This document shows, in pieces, positions 25,561-34,821 of a stretch of 37,355 bases of DNA. The position numbers and the translations under genes are program-made. The stretch's first letter is position 1. Each line of letters opens with the position of its first letter. The stretch lies in assembly GCA_015478655.1 (NCBI GenBank), contig JADMIJ010000041.1, positions 1-37,355 of the forward strand. Reading direction: 5' to 3'. The notes under the pieces are model-generated. The model ran no database searches. It was not told the origin of the DNA and saw only the letters and a program-made list of their open reading frames with translations. This DNA is from Acidimicrobiales bacterium (GTDB taxonomy: Bacteria > Actinomycetota > Acidimicrobiia > Acidimicrobiales > RAAP-2).

Positions 25561-26742
25561 ATGACTCTCACCTCGGCAGTGCCTGAGAAACTTGCCGTTG
25601 TCGACGCAGACTCCCATCTCACCGACGTCGACGACCTTTGGACGAAGAGGGCCCCCGCTGCCTACAAGAGTGAGATTCTTCACGTTGAGATGGTCGAGGG
25701 AGAGCGCACGTGGGTGATTGAAGGAACGCCTCTCGGAAAGGCCGGGGGCGGCAGCACCATTGACAGGGCAGGCGTAAAGCATCCATTCCAGGAATCGATG
25801 CTCGAGTGGGATTTCGAAAGGGCCCATGTGGCAGCGTGGGACGTCGACGCCCGTCTCGAGGTTCTCGACGACATGGGAATCGAGCACCAGGTCACCTACC
25901 CCAACGCTCTGGGATTGGGGGGTCATGCGCTGGCCGACGTGAAGGACCCCGTGCTGCGCCGTCTGTGCGTGGAGATCTTCAACGACTCCCGAGCCGAGAT
26001 CCAGGACCGCACGAACAACCGGCTCTTGCCGATGCCGATACTGCCCGCCTGGGATATCGAGGGATGCGTGCGCGAAGCGCAGCGGGTCGCAGAAATGGGC
26101 CTCCGGGGAATCAATATGACCTCAGATCCCCAGGATCTCGGCTCCCCGGACCTGGCCAACGTGGCCTGGGACCCACTGTGGGAGGTCTGCGCCGATCTCG
26201 AGCTCCCGATCCACTTCCACATCGGAGCGAGCCTCACGGCAATGAACTTCTTCGGCCAGTACTTCTGGGAGTCCCAGGACGAGTTCGTCAAGCCCGCCAT
26301 CGGTGGAGCGATGCTCTTCATCGGCAACGCCCGAGTGGTCATCAACACCATCTTTTCGGGAATCTTCGACCGCTTTCCGAAACTCAAGATGGTTTCCGTG
26401 GAGAGCGGGATCGGTTGGGTGCCCTTCATCCTCGAGACAATGGACTGGGAGCTGCCCGAGAACGCTCCCGCGCAGGCGGCCGAGCTTGGCAAGGCGCCTT
26501 CGGAGTACTTCAAGTCGAACTGGTACGCAACCATGTGGTTCGAGACCGGTCGCGGGCATCTTCAAGAACTGGTCGACAAGGTCGGCGAGGACAATGTCAT
26601 GTTCGAAACCGACTTTCCCCACCCGACCGCTCTCTGGCCCAAGCCACTCGAGCACGTGCACGAGGCCATGGCGACGCTTCGGCCCGAGTCGCGCCGCAAG
26701 ATCCTCGCCGAGAATGGGAAGAAGCTCTACCGGCTGGGCTGA
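25561..26742 (+). CDS. ACMSD-like amidohydrolase family protein
   Basis: A 393-residue TIM-barrel metal hydrolase or decarboxylase with AGGAGG before ATG 25561. VVDADSHLTDVDDLW gives the first metal-site strand (a DSH variant of HxH), IHFHIGAS the next His, then VSVESGIGWVPFILETMDWE and FETDFPHPTALWP with the metal Asp. This layout is the amidohydrolase-2 group, related to aminocarboxymuconate-semialdehyde decarboxylase. Actinobacteria carry many of these in aromatic or steroid breakdown; here no catabolic neighbours point to a substrate. Convergent with the RCC1-like gene 42 bases on. Confidence 0.9.
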   Translation: MTLTSAVPEKLAVVDADSHLTDVDDLWTKRAPAAYKSEILHVEMVEGERTWVIEGTPLGKAGGGSTIDRAGVKHPFQESMLEWDFERAHVAAWDVDARLEVLDDMGIEHQVTYPNALGLGGHALADVKDPVLRRLCVEIFNDSRAEIQDRTNNRLLPMPILPAWDIEGCVREAQRVAEMGLRGINMTSDPQDLGSPDLANVAWDPLWEVCADLELPIHFHIGASLTAMNFFGQYFWESQDEFVKPAIGGAMLFIGNARVVINTIFSGIFDRFPKLKMVSVESGIGWVPFILETMDWELPENAPAQAAELGKAPSEYFKSNWYATMWFETGRGHLQELVDKVGEDNVMFETDFPHPTALWPKPLEHVHEAMATLRPESRRKILAENGKKLYRLG

Positions 26743-26784
26743 AGCCAGCTCCGGCGATTTTGGAATTCGCCCCTCGTCCAACCG

Positions 26785-28467
26785 CTATTGCTCGTACCCC
26801 GATAGGCCCCAGCAGACGAGTTCGTCGTCCGGTCGGATGGCGCATGAGCCGTAGCCTCCAGCACTCACGGCCGAGAACGTGCCGCCCGGTGGCGAGGCCT
26901 CGCCTCCCATGTTGTGTCCCCAGCAGGCCACCAGCCCGTCCGTGCGCACGCCGCAGGCATGGAAGCTGCCCGCACTGATCGCCGTGAAGGCTCCCTGGGC
27001 AGGGGTCCACCGCCCGAGGGTGTCTGTGTAGCCCCAGCAGGTGACCGTGCCGTCCGCTCTGACACCGCAGCTGTTGTAGTCGCCGGCGGCGATGGACTTG
27101 AACGAACCTTTGGGGGCCGCGGCCTGCCCGTACGCGTTGGACCCCCAACACACAACTGCGTCATCGGTGCGAACCGCGCACGCGTGCTCCACCCCGGCGC
27201 TGATCGACTCGAAGGTGCCGCCCGGGGCATAGGGATTGGATCCCCAACATGCGATGGCACCATCCGTCCGCACGCCGCAGGTGAAGGACCCACCCGCGCT
27301 CACCATCCGGAACGCGCCCGCCGGCGGTGCGGTGTCGCCGGACTCGCTCTCACCCCAGCAAGCAACCACGCCGTCCGTCCGAACGCCACAGGCATGGCTG
27401 TGTCCGGCGCTGACGGAGGCGAAGGCCCCCGAAGGAGGCCGGATGAGTCCGAACTCGTCCTTGCCCCAGCAGGTCAGGGCATGGGAGGTTACGACGCCAC
27501 AGGCATAGCTGATCGTGGTGCTGACCGACCGGAGCCTCCCGGTCGGGGGTGACGCCTGACCCTGGTTGTTGTATCCCCAGCACGCCACGGATCCGTCGCC
27601 TCGGACACCGCAGGTGTGGGACTGGGCGGCGCTGACCGACTTGAACTGGCCCGCGGGAGGGGAGGCCTGTCCGAAGTACATGTTGTCGCCCCAGCATGCG
27701 AGGGCACCCGATGTCCGCACTCCGCAGCTGTGGGCGACGCCGGCGCTGACCGACTCGAATTCGCCATTGGGAGCCCGAGTCTGGCCGTAGCTGTCCCATC
27801 CCCAGCAGGCCAGAGTGTGGTTGGTCCGGACCGCGCAGTTGTCCTGGTAGCCGGCGCTGACCGAGAGGAAGTCTCCACCCGGTGGACGGATCTGGCCGAA
27901 GTCGAACCCTGTGACGTCATGCACTCCCCAGCAGGCGATCGAGCCAGTCGTCCTTACGCCACAGGTGTGAGAGCCGCCCGCGCTCACCGATCGGAACGCT
28001 CCGCCCGGTGGCGACGCCTTCCCGTACATGTTGTCTCCCCAGCACGCCACCGTGGCATCGCTGCGAAGTCCACACGCGTGGGAGCCCCCGACGCTCACCT
28101 GGTTGAAGGTGCCCGCCGGAGGAGAGGCGACGCCGGAGGCATTCGAACCCCAGCATGTGATGTGGTGGTCGGTCCCCAGCGCACAGCCGTTGGTACCCCC
28201 GACGCCTATCTCGAGATAGCTCCCGTGCGGTGCTTGGAGCTGTCCGTAGTAGTCGTCCCCCCAGCAGGTGATGGCCCGGGTTGTTCTCAGCCCGCAGGAG
28301 AAGTTGGACCCCGCAGCGTCGCCAGTGCTCACCGATGTGAAGAGTCCGGGCATGGGCGCGGCCGCCGCTGGCGGGGCGATGAGCGGGACCAGGCCGAGAG
28401 CGAGAACCCCCGACAGCGCGATTGGGATGCGGAGAGCAGCGCCTCGTCGGGAGCTCGACCTGCGCAT
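26785..28467 (-). CDS. Secreted RCC1-like beta-propeller repeat protein
   Basis: A 560-residue protein starting at ATG 28467 with a signal peptide (RIPIALSGVLALGLVPLIAP, cut near AAAAP). The rest is 14 repeats of about 37-40 residues with the pattern CGVRTDG-xxACWGxNxxGQA-xPPxGxFxSVSAGxSHA, i.e. RCC1-like blades; each repeat has two Cys that could pair. Fourteen blades fit two seven-bladed propellers. Ribosome-binding site is weak; a GTG at 28548 is an alternative start. The protein is extracellular or cell-wall associated, and such repeats usually mediate binding; the target is unknown. Stop TAG. Confidence 0.88.
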   Translation of the reverse strand: MRRSSSRRGAALRIPIALSGVLALGLVPLIAPPAAAAPMPGLFTSVSTGDAAGSNFSCGLRTTRAITCWGDDYYGQLQAPHGSYLEIGVGGTNGCALGTDHHITCWGSNASGVASPPAGTFNQVSVGGSHACGLRSDATVACWGDNMYGKASPPGGAFRSVSAGGSHTCGVRTTGSIACWGVHDVTGFDFGQIRPPGGDFLSVSAGYQDNCAVRTNHTLACWGWDSYGQTRAPNGEFESVSAGVAHSCGVRTSGALACWGDNMYFGQASPPAGQFKSVSAAQSHTCGVRGDGSVACWGYNNQGQASPPTGRLRSVSTTISYACGVVTSHALTCWGKDEFGLIRPPSGAFASVSAGHSHACGVRTDGVVACWGESESGDTAPPAGAFRMVSAGGSFTCGVRTDGAIACWGSNPYAPGGTFESISAGVEHACAVRTDDAVVCWGSNAYGQAAAPKGSFKSIAAGDYNSCGVRADGTVTCWGYTDTLGRWTPAQGAFTAISAGSFHACGVRTDGLVACWGHNMGGEASPPGGTFSAVSAGGYGSCAIRPDDELVCWGLSGYEQ

Positions 28468-28939
28468 CCTGGAGGGCACGGTCCCCGCGTAGTGCCGTGC
28501 GGGCTTCACCGGTTGAACCGATTGTCCCGTTTGCCCTGGAAGGAGCACATTCCCAGGTATCGGCGATCAGCGATGTCCCCTTGAGCACTGGCCCATCCAT
28601 TCGACCAGGCGGTCCCAGAACGCTGGTGCCGAACGCGAGGCTGTCGCGATGATGTCGCGCGAATAGTGAGCCGTCGCCAGGGCAATTGGCCTTGACTGGC
28701 AGGTCACTAGAAGTTCACGTCGATGCTGTTGGGTAGCCCTGTGATGTCCGGTTGGTTCGACCACAACCGTGGGGCCTGCCGTCAGCTCACCGACACCGAA
28801 TCGATCGTGACCGTGGACAGCGCCCCGCTGTTGTCTGCCAGAGAAGATGAAATTGGTCAGAGGCACCGCTGATGTCCGAGAAGACGGCGCGATCGCAGCA
28901 CCTCAAGCTCGGCCTGGTACCGAAGAGTCAGGAGAACCG
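28468..28939. other. Divergent spacer, no gene recognised
   Basis: About 470 bases between the RCC1-like gene and the VOC gene. CGGTTGAACCG (28510-28520) is an 11-base palindrome upstream of the RCC1-like start. No RNA or protein gene is evident. Confidence 0.35.
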
Positions 28940-29371
28940 ATGATCACGATCGCCAATGCACAATTTTGGGTGCACGATCAGGACGAGGCGCTCGCCTTCT
29001 ACACGCAGACCCTCGGCTGGGAGGTCCGCGCCGATGTGACCATGGAGGCGTGGAACTTCTGCTGGCTCTGCGTGGGTCCCGTCGGCCAGCACGACGTTGG
29101 GCTGGTACTGATGCCCGTCCCCGGGCCTCCGATGCTCGACCCGGACAGCAGCGCGTCACTCGCCGAGCTGGTGGCGAAGGGCGCAGGTGGGACGCTGTTC
29201 CTCGAGACCGACGACTGTGAGGCCAGCTACAAGGAGCCCTCGGCGCGGGGCATCTCGTTCAACGACCCGCCCACGGCCCAGGCATACGGCATCGACACGT
29301 CCTTCCGGGATCCGTCGGGCAACAACATCCGGCTCACCCAAGTGCTGGAATTCGATCCGAGCCGGCGCTGA
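28940..29371 (+). CDS. VOC family protein
   Basis: A 143-residue VOC protein beginning at ATG 28940 (AGGAGA upstream). ANAQFWVHDQDEALAFYTQT and LGWEVRADV form the first module, GGTLFLETDDCEASYKEP and RDPSGNNIRLTQ the second. The first-strand position usually held by His is Gln, and the C-terminal position usually held by Glu is not acidic, so it may bind no metal or a different ligand. Function unknown; possibly ligand binding or resistance. Confidence 0.85.
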   Translation: MITIANAQFWVHDQDEALAFYTQTLGWEVRADVTMEAWNFCWLCVGPVGQHDVGLVLMPVPGPPMLDPDSSASLAELVAKGAGGTLFLETDDCEASYKEPSARGISFNDPPTAQAYGIDTSFRDPSGNNIRLTQVLEFDPSRR

Positions 29372-29415
29372 GCACATCGAGTTGTCTAAGCGTTCCCGTC
29401 GACGGCATCGCTGGG

Positions 29416-29823
29416 TCAACCGGGCAGCCTATTTCCGGGAGCGAGCTCGAAGCTGTCAAACGAGAACGGTGGCGCGACCGTACATCCGACGAGTGACCAC
29501 GCACCGGAACTCCGGGCACATTGCCACGCCCCTGCTGGAACGACGGCCTGCGGCTGCTCTCCGACACTCAGATCGGGACCCAAGAGAGCGGTCTGCGTGG
29601 CACCCTCGCGGCCACTCTCGTTGACACTGAGCTCAAGCGGTGCTCCGGCATAGAAGTGCCAGATCTCGGCCCGTTCGCGGACGCGGTGCCAGGCCGATTC
29701 CTCTCCGGCCCGCAGCAGGAAGTAGATGGCGGTTCCGGCGTCATCCGCCCATGTCTCGCGATAGTGGCCCCCTTCCGGGTGGGGTGCGAGAGCCAGTGAG
29801 GCGATGAGCGCGTCAGCATCCAT
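29416..29823 (-). CDS. DUF985 (Cupin_5) protein
   Basis: A 135-residue cupin. MDADALIASLALAPHPEGGH, then YRETW, TAIYFLLRAGEESAWHRVRE, AEIWHFYAGAPLEL and VPAGAWQCARSSGAWSLVGC, TVAPPFSFDSFELA match the DUF985/Cupin_5 family along its length. The frame is open upstream to 30033, but the family begins at ATG 29823; no clear ribosome-binding site. Members are small beta-barrels, some acting on sugar derivatives; function here unknown. The three genes after it run on the plus strand. Confidence 0.88.
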   Translation of the reverse strand: MDADALIASLALAPHPEGGHYRETWADDAGTAIYFLLRAGEESAWHRVRERAEIWHFYAGAPLELSVNESGREGATQTALLGPDLSVGEQPQAVVPAGAWQCARSSGAWSLVGCTVAPPFSFDSFELAPGNRLPG

Positions 29824-30034
29824 GCCCAGATTGTTGCAGCTCTCACCTTTGCGCTCCCCATGAGCATTTCGCCACGGATCTTCGGTCGGGCGGGCTTGAG
29901 CCAGACCGGGCCGAGACGCTGCCGTTCGGTCTCGATCTCGAATTGTTCGAAGCGTTTGTCGAATTCGATCGGGTGACTCCGTCACTTCGGTAGATGGTGC
30001 CATTGGGGTACCGCTCAGAAGGAGGAAAACCATC

Positions 30035-30385
30035 GTGCCGCATCCCGTGATTCACGCCGAGATTCGCTCGCAGGATCCCGATAAGACCCGAAAGTTCTTC
30101 GCTGACCTGTTTGGTTGGAAGGTTGCCGCCGAAGGCGCATTCCCGGGCTACACATTCATTGACACGGGCGTCGAAGGCGGAACCTTCGTTGCCATCAGCC
30201 CTCGCCAGGCTGCCGAGGACGAAGTGCTCTTCTTCGTAGGGGTCGAGGACGTCGCCGCCACACTGAAGAAGGCTGAGGACCTGGGCGGGACCATCATCCA
30301 ACCCGAGCAGAAGGTGCCGGGCACAAGCTTCGGGGTCTTTGCCGACGCCCAGGGTCACAAGGTGGGAGTGGCGGCCAACGGGTAG
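30035..30385 (+). CDS. VOC family protein (glyoxalase-like)
   Basis: A 116-residue VOC protein. The start is GTG 30035 with AAGGAGG ten bases or so upstream. IHAEIRSQDPDKTRKFFADL and FGWKVAAEG open the fold; EVLFFVGVEDVAATLKKAED and FGVFADAQGHKVGVAAN close it, as in the CFP30B-like lyase group. One short domain, so probably a dimer. Stop TAG. Function unknown. Confidence 0.88.
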   Translation: MPHPVIHAEIRSQDPDKTRKFFADLFGWKVAAEGAFPGYTFIDTGVEGGTFVAISPRQAAEDEVLFFVGVEDVAATLKKAEDLGGTIIQPEQKVPGTSFGVFADAQGHKVGVAANG

Positions 30386-30563
30386 TCATCGAATTTCGGC
30401 CGCGGGTGTCCCTCCACCGAGGGTGTGTCATCACCCTGCTCGGACGCCGTCTCGTTCACGCCCGTGGAGCGTCTCACCGGGCCGGTCGCTCAGCGACCGG
30501 CCCGGACGCTCAGGATCATCCGCACTGCTTCCGGGCCGGCCGCCGGCGCGGCATGATTGGACT

Positions 30564-30905
30564 ATGGACAAGGCCGTCCGGGACTACATCGAGGCCATTC
30601 CTCCGGAGTACCGACCGTTGTTCGACCGCATCGACCGGTTGGTCTTCGACGACTTCCCGACCGCGACAGTGGGGCTCTCCTACAAGATGCCAACCTACAG
30701 AGTCGACAGACGTCGCCTCTTCGTCGGTATCTGGAAGCACGGAGTCTCGATCTACGGCTGGCCCCAGGGTGGAGCCGACAGCTTCATCGCCCGCCACCCA
30801 ACGCTCAGAACCAGCAAGGGCACCATCCAACTCCGAGTCGACGACGCGGCAGCCGTCACCGACGACGAAATCCGGGACCTTGTGCGCTCCGCCCTCGGCA
30901 ACTGA
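30564..30905 (+). CDS. DUF1801 (YdhG-like) protein
   Basis: A 113-residue protein: VRDYIEAIPPEYRPLFDRID, then TVGLSYKMPTYRVDRRRLFV, GIWKHGVSIYGWPQGG and KGTIQLRVDDAAAVTDDEIR fit the DUF1801/YdhG fold, small proteins of unknown role related to frataxin-like folds. No Shine-Dalgarno stands before ATG 30564, so it may be leaderless. The frame is open upstream to 30339, but that overlaps the preceding gene and is not family-like. Confidence 0.82.
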   Translation: MDKAVRDYIEAIPPEYRPLFDRIDRLVFDDFPTATVGLSYKMPTYRVDRRRLFVGIWKHGVSIYGWPQGGADSFIARHPTLRTSKGTIQLRVDDAAAVTDDEIRDLVRSALGN

Positions 30906-30953
30906 CCGAACACGGCACTATACGAGTAGGGCACAGTCCGCCCATGCCCATCA

Positions 30954-32478
30954 CTAGTTGTTCACCGTGATGCCGATGGCGGTGCTGGTGCCAGCGGCGC
31001 CGGCGCTGTCGTAGGCAACGCTTTGGAGGAAGTAGCCCCCGTTGGCCACTGTTGTGGAATCCCAACGGTAGAGCCAGCCATACGTCGTCGGCGTGGCGGT
31101 GCCGATCAGCACATTGTTCAATGCCCCTCCGGTCAGATGGAACTCAACCCTGGCCACGTCGACGGCGCTCGAGGCTGTGGCGCCCAGCCACTGACTCCCT
31201 TGTAGAACGGCTGCGTTCGCCGGGATGGTCACCTGGGTTGCAGGAGGCGTCGTGAAGGCGAAGACCTTGTCGGAGCCAGGTGCGAGAAGCAATCCGTCCC
31301 CACTGAGGGGGTCGGGAAGTGGTTCGCTTCATTGCCCAACGGGAATGGTTGGACGGGGGAACCGGTTGCCGGATCCAGACCAAAGAGCGTTGTTCCGCCA
31401 ATCGTCCAAATCGTCCCCCCGGCGATGATGGGCGGCCCTGACGACCCGCTTGACGTCTGCCAGAGAAGCGTGAGTGAGGGCGGCGAAGCTCCAACCTTCA
31501 CCGCTACGATTCCGCCGCTGCATGGGGCATAGACAATGCCGTTGGCGAAGGCGTCACCGCCATCGACCACGCCTCCGCACATGGAGTGCAGCTGCGCGGC
31601 CTGGCCGCCGATACCACCGAGCGCAGACTGTTTGAGCAGGTAGCCCGTTCCCGATTTCCCCGCCCGAAAGACCAGACCGTTGGGAAGCACGGCCGGCGAC
31701 GAGGAACCCAGGTCGGCATCAGTGAGATTGTCTTGAGTCCAGCTTGCCGGAGCGAAGTACTGGAGGAGTGACAACGACGAGGAAAGCTCCAGAACCCCGT
31801 CGCTGTAGTCGTAGGGATCGCCTGCATGGGTGTTCGATCCGTTGCCGGTCGCTTGCCAGATGTTCCCTTGACTGTCGACAATGGGGGCGGCACCACCCAT
31901 CCAGATGGCTCCCTGACTCTCTCCCGGGCCGGGATCGACCTGAAACGTCTTGGTCGCGCCACCGGCCTCCGGCACCGCCACCAACCACACATGGTAGGCC
32001 GAGCAGTCTCCGGCATTGCCGCCGAATCCGAAGACAACTTGGCCGGCATCGAGGGTGAGCGCTACCCGTTGGAGCTGCGCCTTCGGATCCGAGCCTGGCG
32101 GATCGACCACCTGGTTCAACAGGATGGCTCCGTCTGACAAGTTGAGGCCGAAGAGACGGTGTTGGATGAATCCGCCGACGAGTTCGTCAGCCACCACAAA
32201 GATCTCATGGCCGGTACCGCCGTCCCCACGGTGGTGGACTAGACGACTGAACCAGTCGAAGCCGACAAGGCCACGACCGCATCGCTCTCGGTGGCCACGA
32301 ACACGTTGCTCCCCACGACCAGGGGCTCGCCGTACAATTTTCCGCCCAGGTTCGCCGATACCCAGGCTTGATGAGCCGGAGAGTACGAGCTACCGGAACT
32401 GTCCATACCGGATCCCGTGAGGTCGCCGTGGTACACCAACCAGTTACAAGAGGAGAGCGTGAGCGCCAGGAATGACAT
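30954..32478 (-). pseudogene. PQQ-type beta-propeller lipoprotein, decayed
   Basis: Three pieces in three frames form one protein. Piece 1 (ATG 32478) has a lipobox signal (MSFLALTLSSCNW) and YHGDLTGSG...LYGEPLVVGSNVFVATES, ending TGSVV at TAG 32241-32239. After the stop the same frame reads STTVGTAVPA, as expected if TAG replaced TGG. Piece 2 resumes in another frame at GHEIFVVADELVGG and runs through propeller blades; a segment before it seems deleted. Near 31300 the frame shifts again: HFPTPSVG leads to LLLAPGSDKVFAF only if one G is added to a G-run. Piece 3 ends in an Ig-like domain (VARVEFHLTGG). Intact homologues are cell-surface PQQ-repeat proteins. Stop TAG. Confidence 0.85.
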
Positions 32479-32860
32479 CGCTACGCAACGGCCAACGATT
32501 CGACGGCGACGGCCACTCTTCGCCGTCCGTGGCTCCGCGGATCCGCTGGAAGCTTCACGAGAACATTACGTATCCGCATGTGGCAACCCCTCACCCTTAC
32601 CGCATCTGCGACGATGTGCGGGATATGCGACACCGTCGCACCGGACGTCCTTGCGTTCGTGTCTGGTGGCATCCAGGGTGCCACCACGTAGGCCGGCAGT
32701 TGTCCTGGGCGTCGCAATCACCCAAGCGTAAGATGGCACGGAACCCGCCGCGGGTTCAAGTCGCTTCGCAGTTCACAGGGTGACGTCGCACTCGATCTGA
32801 CCTTGGCGCGCTGGGCTCGTGTCGATTCGAGCGGACCCATCCATGACGGAGAGGAGGAGT
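32479..32860. other. Spacer, no gene recognised
   Basis: About 380 bases between the decayed propeller gene and the hydrolase. On the minus strand the frame of the propeller gene stays open for some way upstream of its ATG and encodes an RRRR stretch suited to a signal peptide, but without a start codon, so the true start may be lost. Nothing else is evident. Confidence 0.4.
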
Positions 32861-33679
32861 GTGCCGGAAGTCGATCTCGACGGCGTCTCCCTGGCGTATC
32901 AGGTCGTCGGCGACGGCGAACCCCTCCTGCTCGTAGCGGGCTGCGGGCAGCCTGCCGTCGCCTTCCAGATCGGTCTCGCCCCGGCGCTCGCCGAGGCCGG
33001 CTACCAGGTGATCCTCTTCGACAACCGCGGTGTCCCGCCGAGCTCTCTCCCACCGGCCCCCTACTCGGTGGGCCAGATGGCGGGCGATGCCCTTGGCCTC
33101 CTCGACCACCTCGGGATCTCCGACCCGGTCCGGATCGCCGGACACTCGCTCGGCGGCTGGATCGCAGAGACGCTCGTCATCGAGCACCCCGGGCGGGTAC
33201 GGGCGGCGGCCCTCATGGGGAGCGCCAACCGACCTACCTCGTGGGAGAAGGCCATCACGAGGCTCGAGCGTGACCTGGCCGCATCGGCCGTGGAGCTGCC
33301 TCGGCTCTACTACGCCCTCGAGACCGTCCGGTACCTGCCGTACCACGACCTCCAGAGCGACGAGGTCATAGACGGCTGGTTGGCCCTTATCGGGGACCTC
33401 GAGGAGTGGCCGAACCCCGGCCGGCTCGGACAGTACGAAGCGGCACTCGCCTGGTCAACTGACCCGGTGCGGACGACCGGTTGGCCGGCCATCAGGGTCC
33501 CGTGCCTCGTCCTGGGGTTCGAATACGACATCGATTCGCCACCGGCCGGGGCCCGAGAGGCCGCAGAAGCCATCCCGGGGGCCGAATACGCGGAAATCGC
33601 GGGAGCGAGCCATCTCGGCTTCTTCACGCACGCTGACGCCGTCGCCGAGGTGCTCGTCGACTACTTCGCCCGGCACTGA
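32861..33679 (+). CDS. Alpha/beta hydrolase
   Basis: A 272-residue hydrolase. VDLDGVSLAYQVVGDGEPLL opens the fold, FDNRG lies in the usual oxyanion/loop region, GHSLGG (nucleophile Ser) follows, the acid Asp is probably in LGFEYDIDSP, and the catalytic His is in GASHLGFFTHAD. Three in-frame starts exist: GTG 32819, ATG 32843 and GTG 32861; I favour the last because homology begins there and AGGAGG stands just upstream, though the ATG is nearly as good. Cytoplasmic esterase or related enzyme, substrate unknown. Confidence 0.9.
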   Translation: MPEVDLDGVSLAYQVVGDGEPLLLVAGCGQPAVAFQIGLAPALAEAGYQVILFDNRGVPPSSLPPAPYSVGQMAGDALGLLDHLGISDPVRIAGHSLGGWIAETLVIEHPGRVRAAALMGSANRPTSWEKAITRLERDLAASAVELPRLYYALETVRYLPYHDLQSDEVIDGWLALIGDLEEWPNPGRLGQYEAALAWSTDPVRTTGWPAIRVPCLVLGFEYDIDSPPAGAREAAEAIPGAEYAEIAGASHLGFFTHADAVAEVLVDYFARH

Positions 33680-33706
33680 GTCAGTCACTTCCCGCCCCGG
33701 CGACGT

Positions 33707-34338
33707 TCAGTGGACCTCAGCGCCCTGCGGGTCGCGCCACAGCCGCCAGATGGACGGGGTCTGGTCACGTCTGATCTCGTCGATCACGACGAAGCCTGAC
33801 CGGCCGTACCACGGGACATTCTCGTGCTTCTGCGTTTCCGTGTAGGCCGGAATGCCCTCCGAGTCGCATCGGTCGAGGACGGGACCGAGCAAGGAAGTCC
33901 CGAGGCCCTGGCCTTGCGCGGCCGGATCGGTGGCGAGCAAGGCCAGATACCAGTGGGGTTCCACGGGATGCCTACGCTCCACTTCGTTGAGGAGCGCGGC
34001 CGCGGCACGACGATTGCGCAACCTCAGAAGCAGGGACGCCGCCCGCAGGTTGCGGGCCAGCCGGCTGCGCGGTGATCGCGGAAGGTACCGGGCCCGAGCC
34101 AGCCCGCGAAGCTTCGAGGCCGTTCGCCCACATCTGCCACGTACACCTCGGCCGTGTCGCAGCGGAAGTCGGTCATCGCTGCCCGGAAGACGTGCGGCAG
34201 AACCCGGTACTCCTCGAGGAGATCCCCGTTGGTGAGGAAATCGAACAGCGGGTCGTGCCAGAAGGCGCGGGCCGCAACGGCCACCAGCTCGCCGTAGTCG
34301 CACTCGTCCTCCAACCGGCGGACCGGCGAGTCCCTCAT
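33707..34338 (-). pseudogene. GNAT acetyltransferase, frameshifted
   Basis: The N-terminal part (ATG 34338, MRDSPVRRLEDECDYGELVA...) reads to about 34082 in one frame, and the rest continues in another: VADVGERPRSFAGWLGPGTF is followed by PRSPRSRLARNLRAASLLLR if one base is restored near 34080. The second part holds the acetyl-CoA motif DPAAQGQGLGTSLLGPVLDR and WYLALLATD, typical of GNAT enzymes. Read through, the protein has about 210 residues, the normal size. The start overlaps the stop of the XRE gene (ATGA). It may be a base-call error or a true frameshift. Confidence 0.82.
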
Positions 34339-34703
34339 CCCCCGGACCGGTTTCGAGCGAGATCCTTCCTCAGCTCAGCCACATCGCTCTGGAGCGATTC
34401 CAACAGCTGGACGATGTGCGCATTGCTGAACCGCGCGGCCGCCGGCGACGGCGAGTCGGGGCCCTCGGACGAGGGTGCCTCGTACCCGGCCGTGCTCATC
34501 ACGACGCCGTAGTCGAGACCGAGCGTACGGGCCAGGCCGGCGAGGACCCGGGGCGAGGGCGTCCGGACTCGGTCCTGCTCCAACTTGTGGACATAGGCCG
34601 TCGAACAGCCAGCTTCCTCGGCCACATCCTGAAGGGATGCCCCGAGGGCGCCGCGGGCGTCCCGCAGGAGCCGACCGAGCTGCTTTTCTACTGTAGAGGA
34701 CAT
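34335..34703 (-). CDS. XRE-family transcriptional regulator
   Basis: A 122-residue DNA-binding protein. QLGRLLRDARGALGASLQDV and AEEAGCSTAYVHKLEQDRVR form the lambda-repressor-like helix-turn-helix; TPSPRVLAGLARTLGLDYGV completes the five-helix domain. The C-terminal helix NAHIVQLLESLQSDVAELRK is probably a dimerisation coiled coil. Start at ATG 34703, with no ribosome-binding site: the region just upstream is AT-rich (TACATATT), so the mRNA may be leaderless. Coupled to the GNAT gene by an ATGA overlap, and probably autoregulated. Confidence 0.9.
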   Translation of the reverse strand: MSSTVEKQLGRLLRDARGALGASLQDVAEEAGCSTAYVHKLEQDRVRTPSPRVLAGLARTLGLDYGVVMSTAGYEAPSSEGPDSPSPAAARFSNAHIVQLLESLQSDVAELRKDLARNRSGG

Positions 34704-34740
34704 AATATGTACTTTAGTAGATACGCTCGTGAGTGTCCAT
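34704..34740 (-). promoter_or_regulatory. AT-rich promoter and possible operator of the XRE gene
   Basis: On the minus strand TACTAAAGTA has arms TACT and AGTA, followed by ATATT directly before the ATG. The AT content is far above the neighbours. A -10-like box so near the ATG fits a leaderless transcript. Confidence 0.4.
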
Positions 34741-34821
34741 CCGGGTCATCTGGTGAGAGTGATGTCGGTCACGGTGCGGGAACCCCGTGCGGGGTCAGTG
34801 GAGCGCGGCAGCGCCCATTCC

